The position numbers and the translations under genes are program-made. From positions 682,001 through 746,000 of the forward strand of contig NZ_VRKQ01000010.1 of NCBI RefSeq assembly GCF_008056315.1: a stretch of 64,000 nt of DNA. The letters are read 5' to 3'. Positions within the stretch are counted from its first letter, which is position 1. Every line of letters starts with the position of its first letter. This DNA is from Seonamhaeicola maritimus. Lineage in GTDB: Bacteria; Bacteroidota; Bacteroidia; Flavobacteriales; Flavobacteriaceae. The notes under the pieces are model-generated. The model saw nothing but the letters and a program-made list of their open reading frames with translations. It was not told where the DNA came from and ran no database searches. Below, piece after piece: positions 1 to 10,200 of this stretch.

Positions 1-96
1 AATGGTTACACCCATTTGAATAGCCACCCCAGAGAGGATAGCAACATTTCTAAGCTGTTTTTTCGGTTTCTTGTTTTCGCTGTTGCTGTCCGCCAT
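1..96 (-). CDS. atpZ: AtpZ/AtpI-family ATP synthase accessory protein, N-terminal part (runs off the window)
   Basis: Thirty-two codons are visible, starting at an ATG at 96 and running off the left edge. They are in a different frame from the bactofilin gene and overlap its last 47 bases. The lysine-rich start is followed by a segment containing SGVAIQMGVTI, which matches the first membrane helix of AtpZ/AtpI proteins encoded ahead of the F0 genes. Such proteins are thought to help assemble the c-ring or handle Mg2+. The F-ATPase genes would be expected just outside the window. Family assignment rests on this short stretch only, but the motif is characteristic and the neighbourhood fits. Confidence 0.72.
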   Translation of the reverse strand, partial: MADSNSENKKPKKQLRNVAILSGVAIQMGVTI

Positions 97-469
97 TGCT
101 CATTTCTTTTACAGTTCCTTTCATCACACATGTAACATTAAACGTTGCACCAGGTTCAACGGCTAACTTTCCTACAACTACCTCCCCTTCTATATGGGCA
201 GAAGATTTTAAGGTTAAAGTACCTGATAAGGCCAACTTCCCAGAGAACTTACCTTCAAAATAGGCGTCAGTTCCATTTAAAGTGCCTTTAACCAAACCAG
301 ACTTGCCTACAACTACTTTCCCAGCGGTTTTTACGTTACCTTCAACCACGCCGTCTATTCTAAAATCGCCCTCACTATTAAAATCACCAACTATTTTAGT
401 GCCTTGAGCAATAATGTTTTGTCCAGATTTAGTTTCTACCATTTTGTCTTTTTTATTATCAGAAAACAT
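50..469 (-). CDS. Bactofilin (polymer-forming cytoskeletal protein)
   Basis: This 139-residue protein has the bactofilin (DUF583) layout. A short polar N-terminus is followed by a core at about residues 18-118 built of repeated valine/glycine-rich strands (GDFRIDGVVEGNV, GKVVVGKSG, HIEGEVVVGKLAV), the signature of a right-handed beta-helix. The tail is a polar, Q/K/E-rich C-terminus. Bactofilins polymerise without nucleotide and act as membrane-associated scaffolds. An in-frame ATG at codon 10 is an alternative start. The gene lies 14 bases after sprE and overlaps atpZ, so the three are probably co-transcribed. The specific cargo cannot be told from sequence. Confidence 0.93.
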   Translation of the reverse strand: MFSDNKKDKMVETKSGQNIIAQGTKIVGDFNSEGDFRIDGVVEGNVKTAGKVVVGKSGLVKGTLNGTDAYFEGKFSGKLALSGTLTLKSSAHIEGEVVVGKLAVEPGATFNVTCVMKGTVKEMSNGGQQQRKQETEKTA

Positions 470-483
470 AATAATACTTTAAT

Positions 484-3057
484 TTAATTATTATCAACAT
501 TCAAATAGGCGTCCAAATTTTTATGAACTTGAACGATTTGATAATTTGCAGATGCCATTGCAAAATAGGGTTCTTTTATTTTCTTTTTATCTTCTTTAGT
601 TAAGAGTTGATCAAAAGTGCTTGCTACTTGTCCATTTTTAAAACCATGCACAACTACAAACTTAGTGCTAGCATTATAAACATCTATTGAAGAAGTTAAC
701 TCATAATACTTAATATTTTTTAAAACTTCATCTAAAGTCTTTTGGAAATTTAAAACTGCTTCAGTCTCTAAGTTTTCAAATTTAAAAATAACTTTAAAAT
801 TGCCAGAAGTATCATTTGATTCTTCAACAAAATCTTTACTTGCTAACTTGGGCAAAATATTTGTTTGCAAATGCTGCGCCTGCTGCCCTTCTTCTGTATT
901 AGCATAGGTCACTGCAAGGTAATTAATAGCTTTTTGGTATGCCTCATATCCGTACAAACGCCCTGATGCTGTAGCTTTTAAAAGTTCAAACTTTGGTACT
1001 ATAGACTCGCCATCAAATGAGTTAATATATTCCTCGCTCTTTGAAATAACGATGTCATACTCTTGATTTTCAAACTGTTCATAAAGCCTTTCATATAGAC
1101 GTTCAGGACTTTCTTCATCAAATTGAGATGCCAATTCTGGATTACTTAAAATTGTAGCATATCTAGATTCAGGATAGTTTTTAATTATTTCACTTTTGGC
1201 AATATTAGCTTCATCATTTTCGCCTAACGCCTCATAAATTTTATACAGATTGTATTTTGACGGAAGTACCAATCGCTCTTCTGGATTACTCTTTAGTAAA
1301 TCCTGAAACTTAACCTTAGCAAGACTAAATTCTTTAAACTTCTCTTTATAGATTAACCCTAATTGATAATAAGCATAGTTTCTTTCTTTTGATATACTAT
1401 CAATTTCTTTTTCTTCAGAAGGAATTTTAGATAAGTAAAATTGGGGATCATATAATTCTTCTTCAGTTGCCGCAGCTAATATATCTTCTGATCCAGAATT
1501 ACTATTTCCTGCTCCAGAACTACTTTTATTAGACCACCTCCAGTTATCTTCTTGAGCTCTATCTCCCCAAATTTTTACAAACTCGTTTTTTCCGTAGGCC
1601 ACAGTAGTAGGATTATAAAAATAGAATAATGAACCTTGACTAGGCGCACCTCCCGGAGTATTTAAAGGTCTTCCTTGAATGCCGCCTCCAGTTATCAGCC
1701 CTTTATTTCTGTCTAAAGCTTCTTGCCTTTCTTGCTCTTCTTTTTCTTCTTCGGCTTTTTGTTTTAATTTCTCAATAAATGTTTCAAAAAAAGCAACTTT
1801 ATCTGCCTCAGGTAAATTCACTAAATGTAGAATACTATCATTAACTTGGGCAATAGCTTCATAATAAATAACATCTGCCAAATTATCTCGCTTACGCTTT
1901 ATAATCCTATAAGGTTTAGAATCTTGATTAAGGCTTGTCATTGTACTATCATAATACATACCAGCCTCCCTATACAAAGACTTGTCAAAATTCATATCCC
2001 CAAGAATCTCATAATTCCTAGCATTTAATATTTTATCTTTTGACCTAGTTCGCAAAGACTTATTATAATAAGCTACAGCCAAAGAATCTGAATTATTTCT
2101 TAAATGATATGCACCAATTTGATGATATATCTTATCTAAAAACGGTCTATTTTCTCGATTTTCTTCAAGTTCTGCAAGCAATTCAGAAACCTCAAGCTTA
2201 TTACCTTGCTCATAATCAAAGTTCTTTACTTTTTCAAGGTGAGCACTAATCATATAAATTCTTGGGGTTTTTCTATTAAGCTCAATAACTTTATCAAACG
2301 CCAAATTTGCGCTGTCTTTATAACCAAGTTCATTATATAATTGCCCTTGAATAAAACGATAACGGCCCCTTTCTTCATTACTTTTTGTTGCAGTTGCAGC
2401 AATTTCTAATTGTGCCACAGCACTATCTACAACCTTTATATTTAAATATGCCTGTGCAAGAATAGAGGTTGCATCTGCTAAATCCTGACTTTTTAATTCT
2501 TCTTGAAATAATAGTCGTTTGAGATTCTTTATAGCCAACTCATTATTCTCTAACCTAATATTAGTTTTTTCGCGCCAAACTTTTGCTTGGTTAATCTTAT
2601 CACTAGCGGGGTATTTATAAAGTATATAATTAAATGCTTCTAGAGCCGGAATAAAACGCTGGTCAAAATACCTAGCTTTTCCTAAAAGCATATATGCCTC
2701 ATCTATTTGCGGGTTTTTTTCTTTGCCGCCAAAATCCATACTATGTTTTTGAACGGCTTTTATAGCCTTATCTTCTGCTTTAGAAAAATCTTCATTTTTA
2801 GATTCCCCTGGAAGCATAATTTCATCTGTAACTTGCATACGCTCAATGGGAAGAACATTCCAGTAATCGTCAAAATAACTTTCATTGAGATTGCTTCTTC
2901 CTTGTTCTAAGGCATTATAACCGTTATAAAGTGCATTGAATTCTGCAGTAACAGCGTGGTAATTCCTACTAATAAAGTTGTCTTTTTTTCTTGAGCAGCT
3001 TACAATTAAAAAAGTAGCAAAAATTAGGGTGGATATGACTTTAAAAGATGTTTTCAA
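484..3057 (-). CDS. sprE: Type IX secretion system periplasmic TPR lipoprotein SprE/PorW
   Basis: This is an 857-residue lipoprotein: the signal peptide ends in the lipobox LIVSC, with Cys21 as lipidation site. The mature part starts with the SprE/PorW-like region (NYHAVTAEFNALYNGYNAL) and continues with many degenerate tetratricopeptide repeats, an E/Q-rich coiled-coil stretch near residues 430-450, a low-complexity G/S/N linker near 510-525 and more TPRs. SprE is needed for gliding and type IX secretion in Flavobacterium johnsoniae, and PorW is its Porphyromonas counterpart. The length matches the family. It is the first gene of a minus-strand group with bactofilin and atpZ. Confidence 0.88.
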   Translation of the reverse strand: MKTSFKVISTLIFATFLIVSCSRKKDNFISRNYHAVTAEFNALYNGYNALEQGRSNLNESYFDDYWNVLPIERMQVTDEIMLPGESKNEDFSKAEDKAIKAVQKHSMDFGGKEKNPQIDEAYMLLGKARYFDQRFIPALEAFNYILYKYPASDKINQAKVWREKTNIRLENNELAIKNLKRLLFQEELKSQDLADATSILAQAYLNIKVVDSAVAQLEIAATATKSNEERGRYRFIQGQLYNELGYKDSANLAFDKVIELNRKTPRIYMISAHLEKVKNFDYEQGNKLEVSELLAELEENRENRPFLDKIYHQIGAYHLRNNSDSLAVAYYNKSLRTRSKDKILNARNYEILGDMNFDKSLYREAGMYYDSTMTSLNQDSKPYRIIKRKRDNLADVIYYEAIAQVNDSILHLVNLPEADKVAFFETFIEKLKQKAEEEKEEQERQEALDRNKGLITGGGIQGRPLNTPGGAPSQGSLFYFYNPTTVAYGKNEFVKIWGDRAQEDNWRWSNKSSSGAGNSNSGSEDILAAATEEELYDPQFYLSKIPSEEKEIDSISKERNYAYYQLGLIYKEKFKEFSLAKVKFQDLLKSNPEERLVLPSKYNLYKIYEALGENDEANIAKSEIIKNYPESRYATILSNPELASQFDEESPERLYERLYEQFENQEYDIVISKSEEYINSFDGESIVPKFELLKATASGRLYGYEAYQKAINYLAVTYANTEEGQQAQHLQTNILPKLASKDFVEESNDTSGNFKVIFKFENLETEAVLNFQKTLDEVLKNIKYYELTSSIDVYNASTKFVVVHGFKNGQVASTFDQLLTKEDKKKIKEPYFAMASANYQIVQVHKNLDAYLNVDNN

Positions 3058-3170
3058 CGTTGTCTTTTTTAGTGTAATAAATAACTGTAAACTCTAGTTA
3101 TTATTATATAGAAACGTAAAAATAAGCATCTTTTTGGATTTACCTATAAAATCAACGTGCTTTTAGGTGG

Positions 3171-3866
3171 TTAACCTGCAAAGTGCGCCTCCAATTCCTT
3201 TAGTGTTTCTTCGCTGGTTACTAGGTCTTTAACTACTTCCCCTTTTTCCAATACTACAATACGTTCACAAACATCTGTTACATGCATTAAATCATGGCTT
3301 GAAATTAAAATAGTTACTCCTTGCTTTTCGGCTAAATCCTTAATAATTCCTTTTAATCTAATTTGGGTGGTAGGGTCAAGATTAGCAAATGGCTCATCAA
3401 GAATAATAACCTCAGGATTTCCAATTAAAGCCGCAACGATACCTACTTTTTTCTGATTTCCTTTACTTAAATCTCGTAAGAATTTTTTCTGCCCTAAAAT
3501 TTCCCCGTGAAAAAAATCTTCAAACTGACCCACCAAAGAATTAACATCGGCCTTGTTTTGACCACGAAGTTCGCCAATAAAATAGAAATATTCCTCTGGA
3601 GTTAAATAACCAATCAGGAAACTTTCGTCAATAAAAGCCGAGGTGAAAGGTTTCCAATCTTCACTTCTATTCACTTGAATATCATTGGTTACAATATGGC
3701 CTGTACTGGGTTGAATTAAATCTAGCAACAGACTAAAATAAGTGGTTTTACCAGCCCCATTGTTTCCAACAAGACCAAAACTTTGACCTTTTGGAATCTC
3801 TAATGATTCAATGTTTAAAACTTCATTATTTTTATATTTTTTCGAAAGATTTGATGTGGTTATCAT
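3171..3866 (-). CDS. ABC transporter ATP-binding protein
   Basis: This 231-residue nucleotide-binding subunit has Walker A GNNGAGKTT at 34-42, ABC signature LSKGN at 133-137, Walker B VIILDEP at 153-159 followed by the D-loop NLDP, and a switch histidine in SSHDL. It starts 12 bases after the stop of the DUF5687 membrane gene, so the two should form one exporter at the inner membrane. The compact form, without a C-terminal extension, is typical of two-gene ABC-2-like exporters. The substrate is unknown. Confidence 0.93.
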   Translation of the reverse strand: MITTSNLSKKYKNNEVLNIESLEIPKGQSFGLVGNNGAGKTTYFSLLLDLIQPSTGHIVTNDIQVNRSEDWKPFTSAFIDESFLIGYLTPEEYFYFIGELRGQNKADVNSLVGQFEDFFHGEILGQKKFLRDLSKGNQKKVGIVAALIGNPEVIILDEPFANLDPTTQIRLKGIIKDLAEKQGVTILISSHDLMHVTDVCERIVVLEKGEVVKDLVTSEETLKELEAHFAG

Positions 3867-3878
3867 AATTCTGTATTA

Positions 3879-5357
3879 TTAGTTCTCTTGATTGAAAGCA
3901 TCAATCATTTTATATTTTGATTCTGAATATTTTAAAGTTATTAACTTCATTAATTTTGGATGAAAAACAATACCAATTACACCAAAAACCCCTATAACCG
4001 CACAAGCTATTTCAAAGTTTATTATGTAATAAAGCAAAGCAAATAATCCCATTGGCAGCAATAACAGAGGAATACCTATAAGCCACTGTACCGCACCAGT
4101 ACCTTGATAATTAAAAGCGGCTTTCTGATCTAAATTTATCTTTTTTCTGTTATAGGATCCACCCCACATAATTACATGAGTATTAACGCCTACATTGTAT
4201 ATGGCCGCTACAAAATGAGCTAACAAAATTTTCCACCCAAAATACACGTACGGAATTCCTAAAACAAAAAGAATTACTACACTTAACGCCATTAAAGTAA
4301 ATTTAGATTTTAAATATTGTTCATATTTAATATTCTGACTCATTAATAGCTTATAATAACCACTATCCCAAGCGGGGATAAATTGCCCGAAGTTTATTAG
4401 AAATATACCTGTTGAAAAAATTCCAACAAACATGAACATAGGTACAGTATCCTGAAATTGTGGGTTAGGATAAAAAAACAAGCCGTAGAGTAGACCTATT
4501 GCAATCATCCAAACTGAAGACTTCGTCCGTTTATTACGCCAAATTAATTTCAAATCTAATTGCATAAAAGGGGCTATATCACCAAAGTTTTTTGTCCACT
4601 CTAAATCAGATGCATTTACCTCCTTTACTTTTTCTTTTAATCCGCTATCTAAGAATAATTTCTTTCTAAGAATTTTAAAATTATAGAAATAAAGAATAGC
4701 TAAAATAGTTAGTGGCACAATTAAGAATACAGGTGATTCTGAAATAGCCAAAACACCTTTTGACAAAGCATCTGCTATATCAATAATTCCAAAATGATTT
4801 AAACCAAAAAGAATTCCGGTAAAAACTAGTATAGGTAAAAAAGATAATTCGGTTTCAGCAGAAAGGTTTTCAATAATAAAGTTAAGGAAATTGTTTATTA
4901 ATATAATTAACACCATGACAAACACCCAAACCAAGACAGATGACGTACTTTGCCCGTTCATTATCAAATTAACTGCAAATGGTATAATGGTAAATAATGG
5001 TAAAAAGTTAACAAACGAAAGCGCAGATTTACCTAAAACATAGTTTACAATACGGTTTCGTTTTACTGGAAGTGTAAGCAATGGCTTTACTGTCATTACT
5101 GGAAGTTTTTGAAAGAAAAACCTAAATAGTAAATCACCAATAACCCAAAAGAAAATAAACCCATTAAAAGCTAATAAGGGATCTACATCAGGATATGTTT
5201 TTCCTAAAATTTTGGTCATTGCAAATCCTACAATTGCAAAAATTGCAGTAAAGTATAACACAAAAAAGCCCATTAGTATTTTAATGGCTATGCTCTTTCC
5301 TAGTGTGGCAGATCTAAAAAAAGACTTCCATTCTAAACTTATAAAATGCTTTATCAT
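3879..5357 (-). CDS. DUF5687-type ABC exporter membrane subunit
   Basis: This 492-residue polytopic membrane protein has about ten to twelve hydrophobic helices and a basic cytoplasmic loop in the middle (KILRKKLFLDSGLKEKVKEV). It resembles the family catalogued as DUF5687, Bacteroidota membrane proteins encoded next to an ABC ATPase. The ATPase gene follows 12 bases downstream, which supports a role as the permease half of an exporter. No substrate-binding protein or outer-membrane partner is adjacent. Family recognition is from memory and the transported compound is unknown. Confidence 0.82.
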   Translation of the reverse strand: MIKHFISLEWKSFFRSATLGKSIAIKILMGFFVLYFTAIFAIVGFAMTKILGKTYPDVDPLLAFNGFIFFWVIGDLLFRFFFQKLPVMTVKPLLTLPVKRNRIVNYVLGKSALSFVNFLPLFTIIPFAVNLIMNGQSTSSVLVWVFVMVLIILINNFLNFIIENLSAETELSFLPILVFTGILFGLNHFGIIDIADALSKGVLAISESPVFLIVPLTILAILYFYNFKILRKKLFLDSGLKEKVKEVNASDLEWTKNFGDIAPFMQLDLKLIWRNKRTKSSVWMIAIGLLYGLFFYPNPQFQDTVPMFMFVGIFSTGIFLINFGQFIPAWDSGYYKLLMSQNIKYEQYLKSKFTLMALSVVILFVLGIPYVYFGWKILLAHFVAAIYNVGVNTHVIMWGGSYNRKKINLDQKAAFNYQGTGAVQWLIGIPLLLLPMGLFALLYYIINFEIACAVIGVFGVIGIVFHPKLMKLITLKYSESKYKMIDAFNQEN

Positions 5358-5443
5358 GGTTTTGTATAGTAGTTACAATGAGGTTAGTAATATTATTGCA
5401 TAAATTGTTACAAGTAAACCTAAAATTTAAAAATGTAGTTCAC

Positions 5444-5451
5444 TATTTTTG
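5444..5451 (+). promoter_or_regulatory. -7 box of the reductase gene promoter
   Basis: TATTTTTG matches the Bacteroidota -7 consensus TAnnTTTG exactly and ends 14 bases before the reductase ATG at 5466. No TTG is seen at the expected -33 distance, so this is a partial promoter match. Confidence 0.5.
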
Positions 5452-5465
5452 TTAAAAATATTTAC

Positions 5466-6521
5466 ATGTCTTCATTCCATAAACTTACCATAAAAAATAT
5501 TAAGAGAGAAACTGAGAAAGCTATTAGTATCAGTTTTAATTTACCAGACAATTTAAAAGACACCTTTGCTTATAAAGCTGGACAATACATTACTTTAAAA
5601 ACAACTCTTGATGGTAATGAAGTAAGACGTGATTACTCTTTATGCACTTCCCCTAAAAGCAATGAGTTAAAGGTTGCAATTAAGGCAGTGGTAGATGGTA
5701 CTTTTTCTGCTTTTGCTAATAAACATTTGAAGGCAAGTGATACTTTAGAAGTTGCCCCACCTAAAGGGCGTTTTGTTTTTGAACCGAATGACAATAAAAC
5801 TAAAAACATTGCTGCTTTTGCCGCTGGAAGCGGAATTACTCCAGTTTTAAGTATAATAAAATGTGCTTTAGAAGAAGAAGTTCATAGTAAAGTTATTTTG
5901 GTTTATGGAAATAAATCTACTCAAGATACCATGTTCCTCAATGAACTCTTAGAGCTTCAACATGAGTATAAAGACCGTTTTTCCATTCAATTTGTATTTA
6001 GTCAAAAAGATGAAGAAAACTCTATTTTTGGTCGTATTGAAAAAAGTACCGTTAATTATGTGATGAAAAATAAGCATAAACATATTGAAGTTGATGCCTT
6101 TTATCTTTGTGGACCCGAAACTATGATTCATACCGTTAAAGACGTATTGACCGATCATGGCATTGAAGAAAATAGAATTCATTTTGAATTATTTAAAGCA
6201 GCCAAACCTGCCGAGATAAATGACGAAGCCGTTTTGGAAGGGAAATCGAATATCACTGTTATTGTTGATGACGAAGAAACCACATTTGAAATGTCTCAAA
6301 AGCAAACGGTTTTAGAAGCTGCCTTAGATGAAGATTTAGACGCTCCTTATTCGTGTCAAGGTGGCATTTGTAGTAGTTGTTTAGCCAGAATAAAAGAAGG
6401 TGAGGCTACTATGAGGCAAAACAATATTTTAACCGAAAGCGAAGTTGCCGAAGGTTTAATTCTTACCTGTCAAGCAAATCCAACAACACCAACTTTGGTT
6501 GTTGATTATGATGATGTGTAG
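5466..6521 (+). CDS. PaaE-like FAD/NAD(P)H oxidoreductase with C-terminal 2Fe-2S ferredoxin domain
   Basis: This 351-residue electron-transfer protein has three domains. An FAD-binding barrel covers about residues 1-105 (GQYITLK and RRDYSLCTSP, the flavin-binding motif). An NAD(P)-binding domain covers about 108-235 (AAGSGITPVLSI, VYGNKSTQDTMF, YLCGPETMI). A plant-type 2Fe-2S domain carries cysteines 297, 302, 305 and 335 (C-x4-C-x2-C-x29-C). This is the layout of PaaE, the reductase of phenylacetyl-CoA epoxidase. No paaABCD genes are near, so it may serve another oxygenase or desaturase. It stands alone between divergent neighbours. Confidence 0.9.
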   Translation: MSSFHKLTIKNIKRETEKAISISFNLPDNLKDTFAYKAGQYITLKTTLDGNEVRRDYSLCTSPKSNELKVAIKAVVDGTFSAFANKHLKASDTLEVAPPKGRFVFEPNDNKTKNIAAFAAGSGITPVLSIIKCALEEEVHSKVILVYGNKSTQDTMFLNELLELQHEYKDRFSIQFVFSQKDEENSIFGRIEKSTVNYVMKNKHKHIEVDAFYLCGPETMIHTVKDVLTDHGIEENRIHFELFKAAKPAEINDEAVLEGKSNITVIVDDEETTFEMSQKQTVLEAALDEDLDAPYSCQGGICSSCLARIKEGEATMRQNNILTESEVAEGLILTCQANPTTPTLVVDYDDV

Positions 6522-6723
6522 AGCTTTTTTTAAGTTTATTGAAATAGGACGTAATTATCCCATATATAAATAGCTGAATTTCATTTAAAATAGGCTATAA
6601 ATTCTCAATAGAACACCTATAACTCACACTAACTCATAAACTTAATTTATCTCAAGAATAATTCTTATTATACGTAGGTTTTTTCATCTTGTATAATTTT
6701 TTTATAGTAAATATGTTAATTTT

Positions 6724-6755
6724 TGAGTGGTTTTGGGTAATTATGAGTAGGTTTT
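6724..6755 (+). repeat. Tandem TGAGT-n-TTTT direct repeat, possible activator site of susC locus 1
   Basis: Two copies, TGAGTGGTTTT at 6724 and TGAGTAGGTTTT at 6744, begin 20 bases apart, about two helical turns. A closer pair of the same motif lies in the same position at the second susC locus. Direct repeats at this spacing are usual for AraC-type and hybrid two-component activators of Bacteroidota sus loci. The regulator itself is not in the window. Confidence 0.42.
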
Positions 6756-6960
6756 AATTTCATTCATTTCCTCATATTTGTTATGTTTACAAAGCATAGA
6801 ATATTATTAATTATGTGCATGAATAAATTATTGGTTCTTATAAATAAATATATACCAAATAGTTAGACACTCTTTTTAGAATGTCTCTGTGAGTATATTT
6901 TTTGTTTAATATGTCTCCATCAGTAAATATTATGGTACACCAATTTTTATTTAATAGCCA

Positions 6961-6968
6961 TAATTTTG
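6961..6968 (+). promoter_or_regulatory. -7 box upstream of the first susC leader
   Basis: TAATTTTG is a perfect TAnnTTTG match, 71 bases before the small leader ORF. There is no clear TTG at -33, which would fit an activator-dependent promoter. A start here gives a leader RNA of roughly 250 bases ahead of susC. Confidence 0.45.
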
Positions 6969-7038
6969 TATCTATGCTAAACTCATAATAACCACTCACT
7001 CAAAAAATTACTAACTAAACTCAGACTAAACATTCTTT

Positions 7039-7062
7039 ATGAAACAAAAATTACCAATTTAG
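7039..7062 (+). CDS. Putative 7-residue leader ORF of susC locus 1
   Basis: ATG at 7039 opens MKQKLPI followed by TAG. The preceding bases are A/C/T-rich, as at real starts in this window. On its own an ORF this short would be meaningless. It is listed because the ORF at 12327, in the same position before the second susC, begins MKRKLRI. Five of seven residues agree, and similarity at the DNA level seems to continue past the stop here. It may be a leader peptide, or part of an RNA element that happens to contain an ATG. Confidence 0.3.
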   Translation: MKQKLPI

Positions 7063-7132
7063 ATTTAGCATGTTAGCTATGGCATGTGCTCATTTTGATT
7101 TAATCAAAATTTAATTTTTTTATCAACTAAAC

Positions 7133-7158
7133 GTGTAATAACCAATTTATTATTACAC
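7133..7158 (+). promoter_or_regulatory. Leader hairpin 1 of susC locus 1
   Basis: GTGTAATAA (7133-7141) and TTATTACAC (7150-7158) form a perfect 9-bp stem with an 8-base loop, 68 bases before the susC ATG. A related stem with GTGTAA in its left arm occurs at 12454-12480 before the second susC. Confidence 0.45.
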
Positions 7159-7169
7159 CTAAACGCTTT

Positions 7170-7208
7170 TGGTCTTTTAAAAAGAGAGGCCATCTATTTT
7201 TAATTTTT
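7170..7208 (+). promoter_or_regulatory. Leader hairpin 2 with U-rich tail, possible attenuator
   Basis: TGGTCTTTT (from 7170) can pair with the segment ending GAGGCCA at 7192, using several G-U pairs. It is followed by a U-rich run to 7208. The shape resembles a weak intrinsic terminator placed just ahead of susC, as in attenuation. The stem is A/T- and wobble-rich, so support is modest. Confidence 0.3.
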
Positions 7209-7226
7209 AACTAAAACTAAACTATT

Positions 7227-10200
7227 ATGAAAAAACAAATTACAAAGTTTTTTAGGGCTAGTCTATTCTTTAGTCTGGTTCTGGCATTCATGAGTTTTCA
7301 GGTTGCTTCTGCACAACAAACCGTCAATGGTACTGTTGTTGACGAGACAGGAGTAGGTATTCCTGGAGCAAATGTACTGGTGCAGGGTACATCTAAAGGT
7401 GCCGTTACCGATTTTGATGGAAACTTCAGTATATCAGCTTCATCTAGCGATGTACTTGTAGTTTCTTTCTTGGGTTATGTAACCCAATCTGTTGCCGTTG
7501 GCAATCAAACATCAATTACTGTAACTCTAAAAGAGGATGCTGCGCAGCTTGATGAAGTTGTAGTAATTGGTTATGGTACAGCAAAAAAGAGTGATGTAAC
7601 AGGTGCAGTTTCTCAGGTTACAGCTAAATCTTTTGAAAACCAACCATTAACACGTGTTGAAAATGCATTACAAGGTAGAGCTGCTGGTGTTACTGTAGCA
7701 GGATCTGGAGCGCCAGGAAAAGGCATAAAAGTAAGGATTAGAGGGGTAAACTCTATTACGGGAAACAATGACCCGCTTGTGGTTGTAGATGGAGTCTTTG
7801 GAGGAGATTTAAGAACTATTAACCCAAACAATATTGCCTCTATGGAGGTACTTAAAGATGCATCGGCTTTGGCTATTTATGGGTCTAGAGGTTCAAATGG
7901 TGTAATCTTAGTAACAACTAAAAAAGGTTCTGGTAAAGCAAAAGTAACTCTTGATCAATTTGTTACAATTTCAAATATCAATAAACGCTTACCAACATTA
8001 AGTTCCGGAGAATTTGCAAGATTTGAAAATGACATTTTCACAGCAGACCCAAACAATGCTGGTTCACCTCCTCCATACTCTGATGCTGAACTTTCTATAT
8101 TTGATGCTGACCCAATTAGATATCAAGATTTAATGTTTCAAACAGGTGTCACCAATAACACACAATTGTCTGTAAGCGGTGGGAGTGATGATAAAGTACG
8201 TTATTTTGTTTCAGGAAACTTTATTGATCAAGAAGGAACTCAAATTACTTCTAATTATAGAAGATATTCGTTTAGATCAAACTTAAGCAAAGAGTTTAAC
8301 GATAAATTCAGCGTTTCAGCTAATGTAACAGCTAGTAGAGAAATAACGCATAATGATCAAGACGTTTTTAACAGTGGTGACGGTAGTGCTATATTAAGAG
8401 CCATTACTTGGGATCCAACAGCTCCTGTGCGTGATGCTAATGGTGATTATATCTTAAGATCTCCAAGAGAAGTTGCAAACAACAATTACAACCCAATTAG
8501 AAGATTTGAATTAAGTGACCATGACGTTACTGCAGACCGTTTAAACTTAACTTTAAATGGTAAATATAACTTTACTGATAATTTTAGCTATACATTAATT
8601 ACTGCTGTATCAACTCTTCATAGAAATACTGAATCTTTTAGAGTAGAAGGTGATTTTGAAGCCACTGGATTTACAAACATTTCTTATCAAAATAATAACG
8701 TTACCTCTCATCAGGTTAGTAACATTTTAAATTGGAATAATGAATTCGGTAAACATAATATTGATGTCACTGGGGTTTATGAATTTCAAGGAACTCGTGC
8801 TTTAAACAATGGCTATGGCGTAAATGATTTAAATGTTGGTGGGTTATACTTAGCAGATGAAAGTGCTAATGAAAGCTTTTCCAATTCGGGTAATGAATCC
8901 GCCATTCAATCTTATTTGGGGCGTGCACAATATAATTATGATGGTTTTCTTTATCTTACAGCTTCCATGAGGGTTGATGAATCCTCAAGATTTGCTAAAG
9001 ACAGTAGAACAGGATATTTCCCTTCTGGGGCTTTAGCCTTAAATTTAGGTAATACTGATTTTGTTGAAAACCTTGGATTGTCAACTCTTAAATTAAGAGC
9101 TGGTTGGGGTAAGGTAGGTAATCAAAATATTAATTCTACTGCAAGATTCTCATTAAACAATAACTCTGGCCTATATACAATAGACGGGGAAACAACAAAT
9201 ACGGGATCTGTTCAGTCTCAAGAAGGCAACCCTGATTTAACTTGGGAAACTACAACACAAACTAATGTTGGTATTGATTTTGGGTTTTTAAACGGTCGCA
9301 TTACTGGTTCTATTGATTACTTCAACAAGGATACTGAAGATTTATTACTTCAAACAATAGTTCCTGGAACTTCTATTAGAACCTTTATCAATGCCGGTGA
9401 GGTAAATAACAAAGGGATTGATTTCTCTATATCTGCAGATATTATCGAAAATGAAGATTTTAGTTGGAATTCAAGTTTCAACCTTTCTCATATTAAGAAT
9501 AAGGTTACCAAGCTTAACGGAGATACTGAATTCATTGTTGGAAACGTTTCTGGAATTGGTGGAGGTGGTATTAGACTTAACGTGATAAAAGTTGGAGAAC
9601 CATTAGGAACTTTCTGGGGCTATAACGCTATGGGAACTTGGAAAACCACAGATAATATTCCATTAGACCCTGATGGAGCTCCGGTAGCAGTTCCTGGAGA
9701 TGAAAAATTTGCTTTAGATGAAAATGGAGAACGTGAATTCCAAACAATTGGTAGCGGATTACCAGATGTGACTTTCGGATTCAACAACACCTTTACTTAT
9801 AAAAACTGGGATCTAAATGTGTTTTTAAATGGGTCTTTAGGATTTGATGTATGGAATCAGGTAAGAGGTACAATTAGTGGAAATGGAGGGAACAGAAGTG
9901 ACTTATCACCTACAGTTTATGACAGATGGACTCCAGAAAATGAAACGGATCTTCCAAGATACGGTACTGGTAATATTTTAAATAGCAACCGTTGGATTGA
10001 AAAAGGTGATTTTATAAGGTTAAGTAACCTGCGGTTAGGCTATACTTTTGATGAAAACTTAATTAAGGGAATTAATAGCTTACAAGTTTATGGTAGTGGA
10101 CAAAACTTATTTATAATAACAGATTATACTGGTTTTGACCCTGAAGTTACATCAATAGTTAGGGGAGGCGCTAATGAAGATGCTGGTTCCGGAGTTGACG

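Larger units (their letters stand above)
6522..7226 (+). other. Long upstream region of the first susC gene
   Basis: This 705-base A/T-rich stretch holds no long reading frame. In order it contains an imperfect direct repeat TGAGT-n2/3-TTTT (6724 and 6744), an imperfect hairpin at 6866-6885, a perfect -7 box at 6961, a 7-codon ORF at 7039, a 9-bp hairpin at 7133, a second hairpin followed by a U-rich run at 7170-7208, and an A/C/T-rich translation start before the susC ATG. I see no tRNA or repeat element. No convincing terminator follows the reductase gene. Confidence 0.7.

Noticed and set aside
1679-2910. Three plus-strand ORFs of 60-67 codons opposite sprE
   Set aside because: They lie antisense to a full-length conserved gene, have no recognisable motif or start signal and read as frame shadows.
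3058-3170. Terminator of the ABC exporter unit
   Set aside because: Only AAGCA/TGCTT arms with a loop of about 30 bases and a weak inner stem could be found; not convincing.
6866-6885. Imperfect hairpin GACA-C-TCT-TTTT-AGA-A-TGTC in the region before the first susC
   Set aside because: Short, with a mismatch, no counterpart upstream of the second susC; may be chance in A/T-rich DNA.
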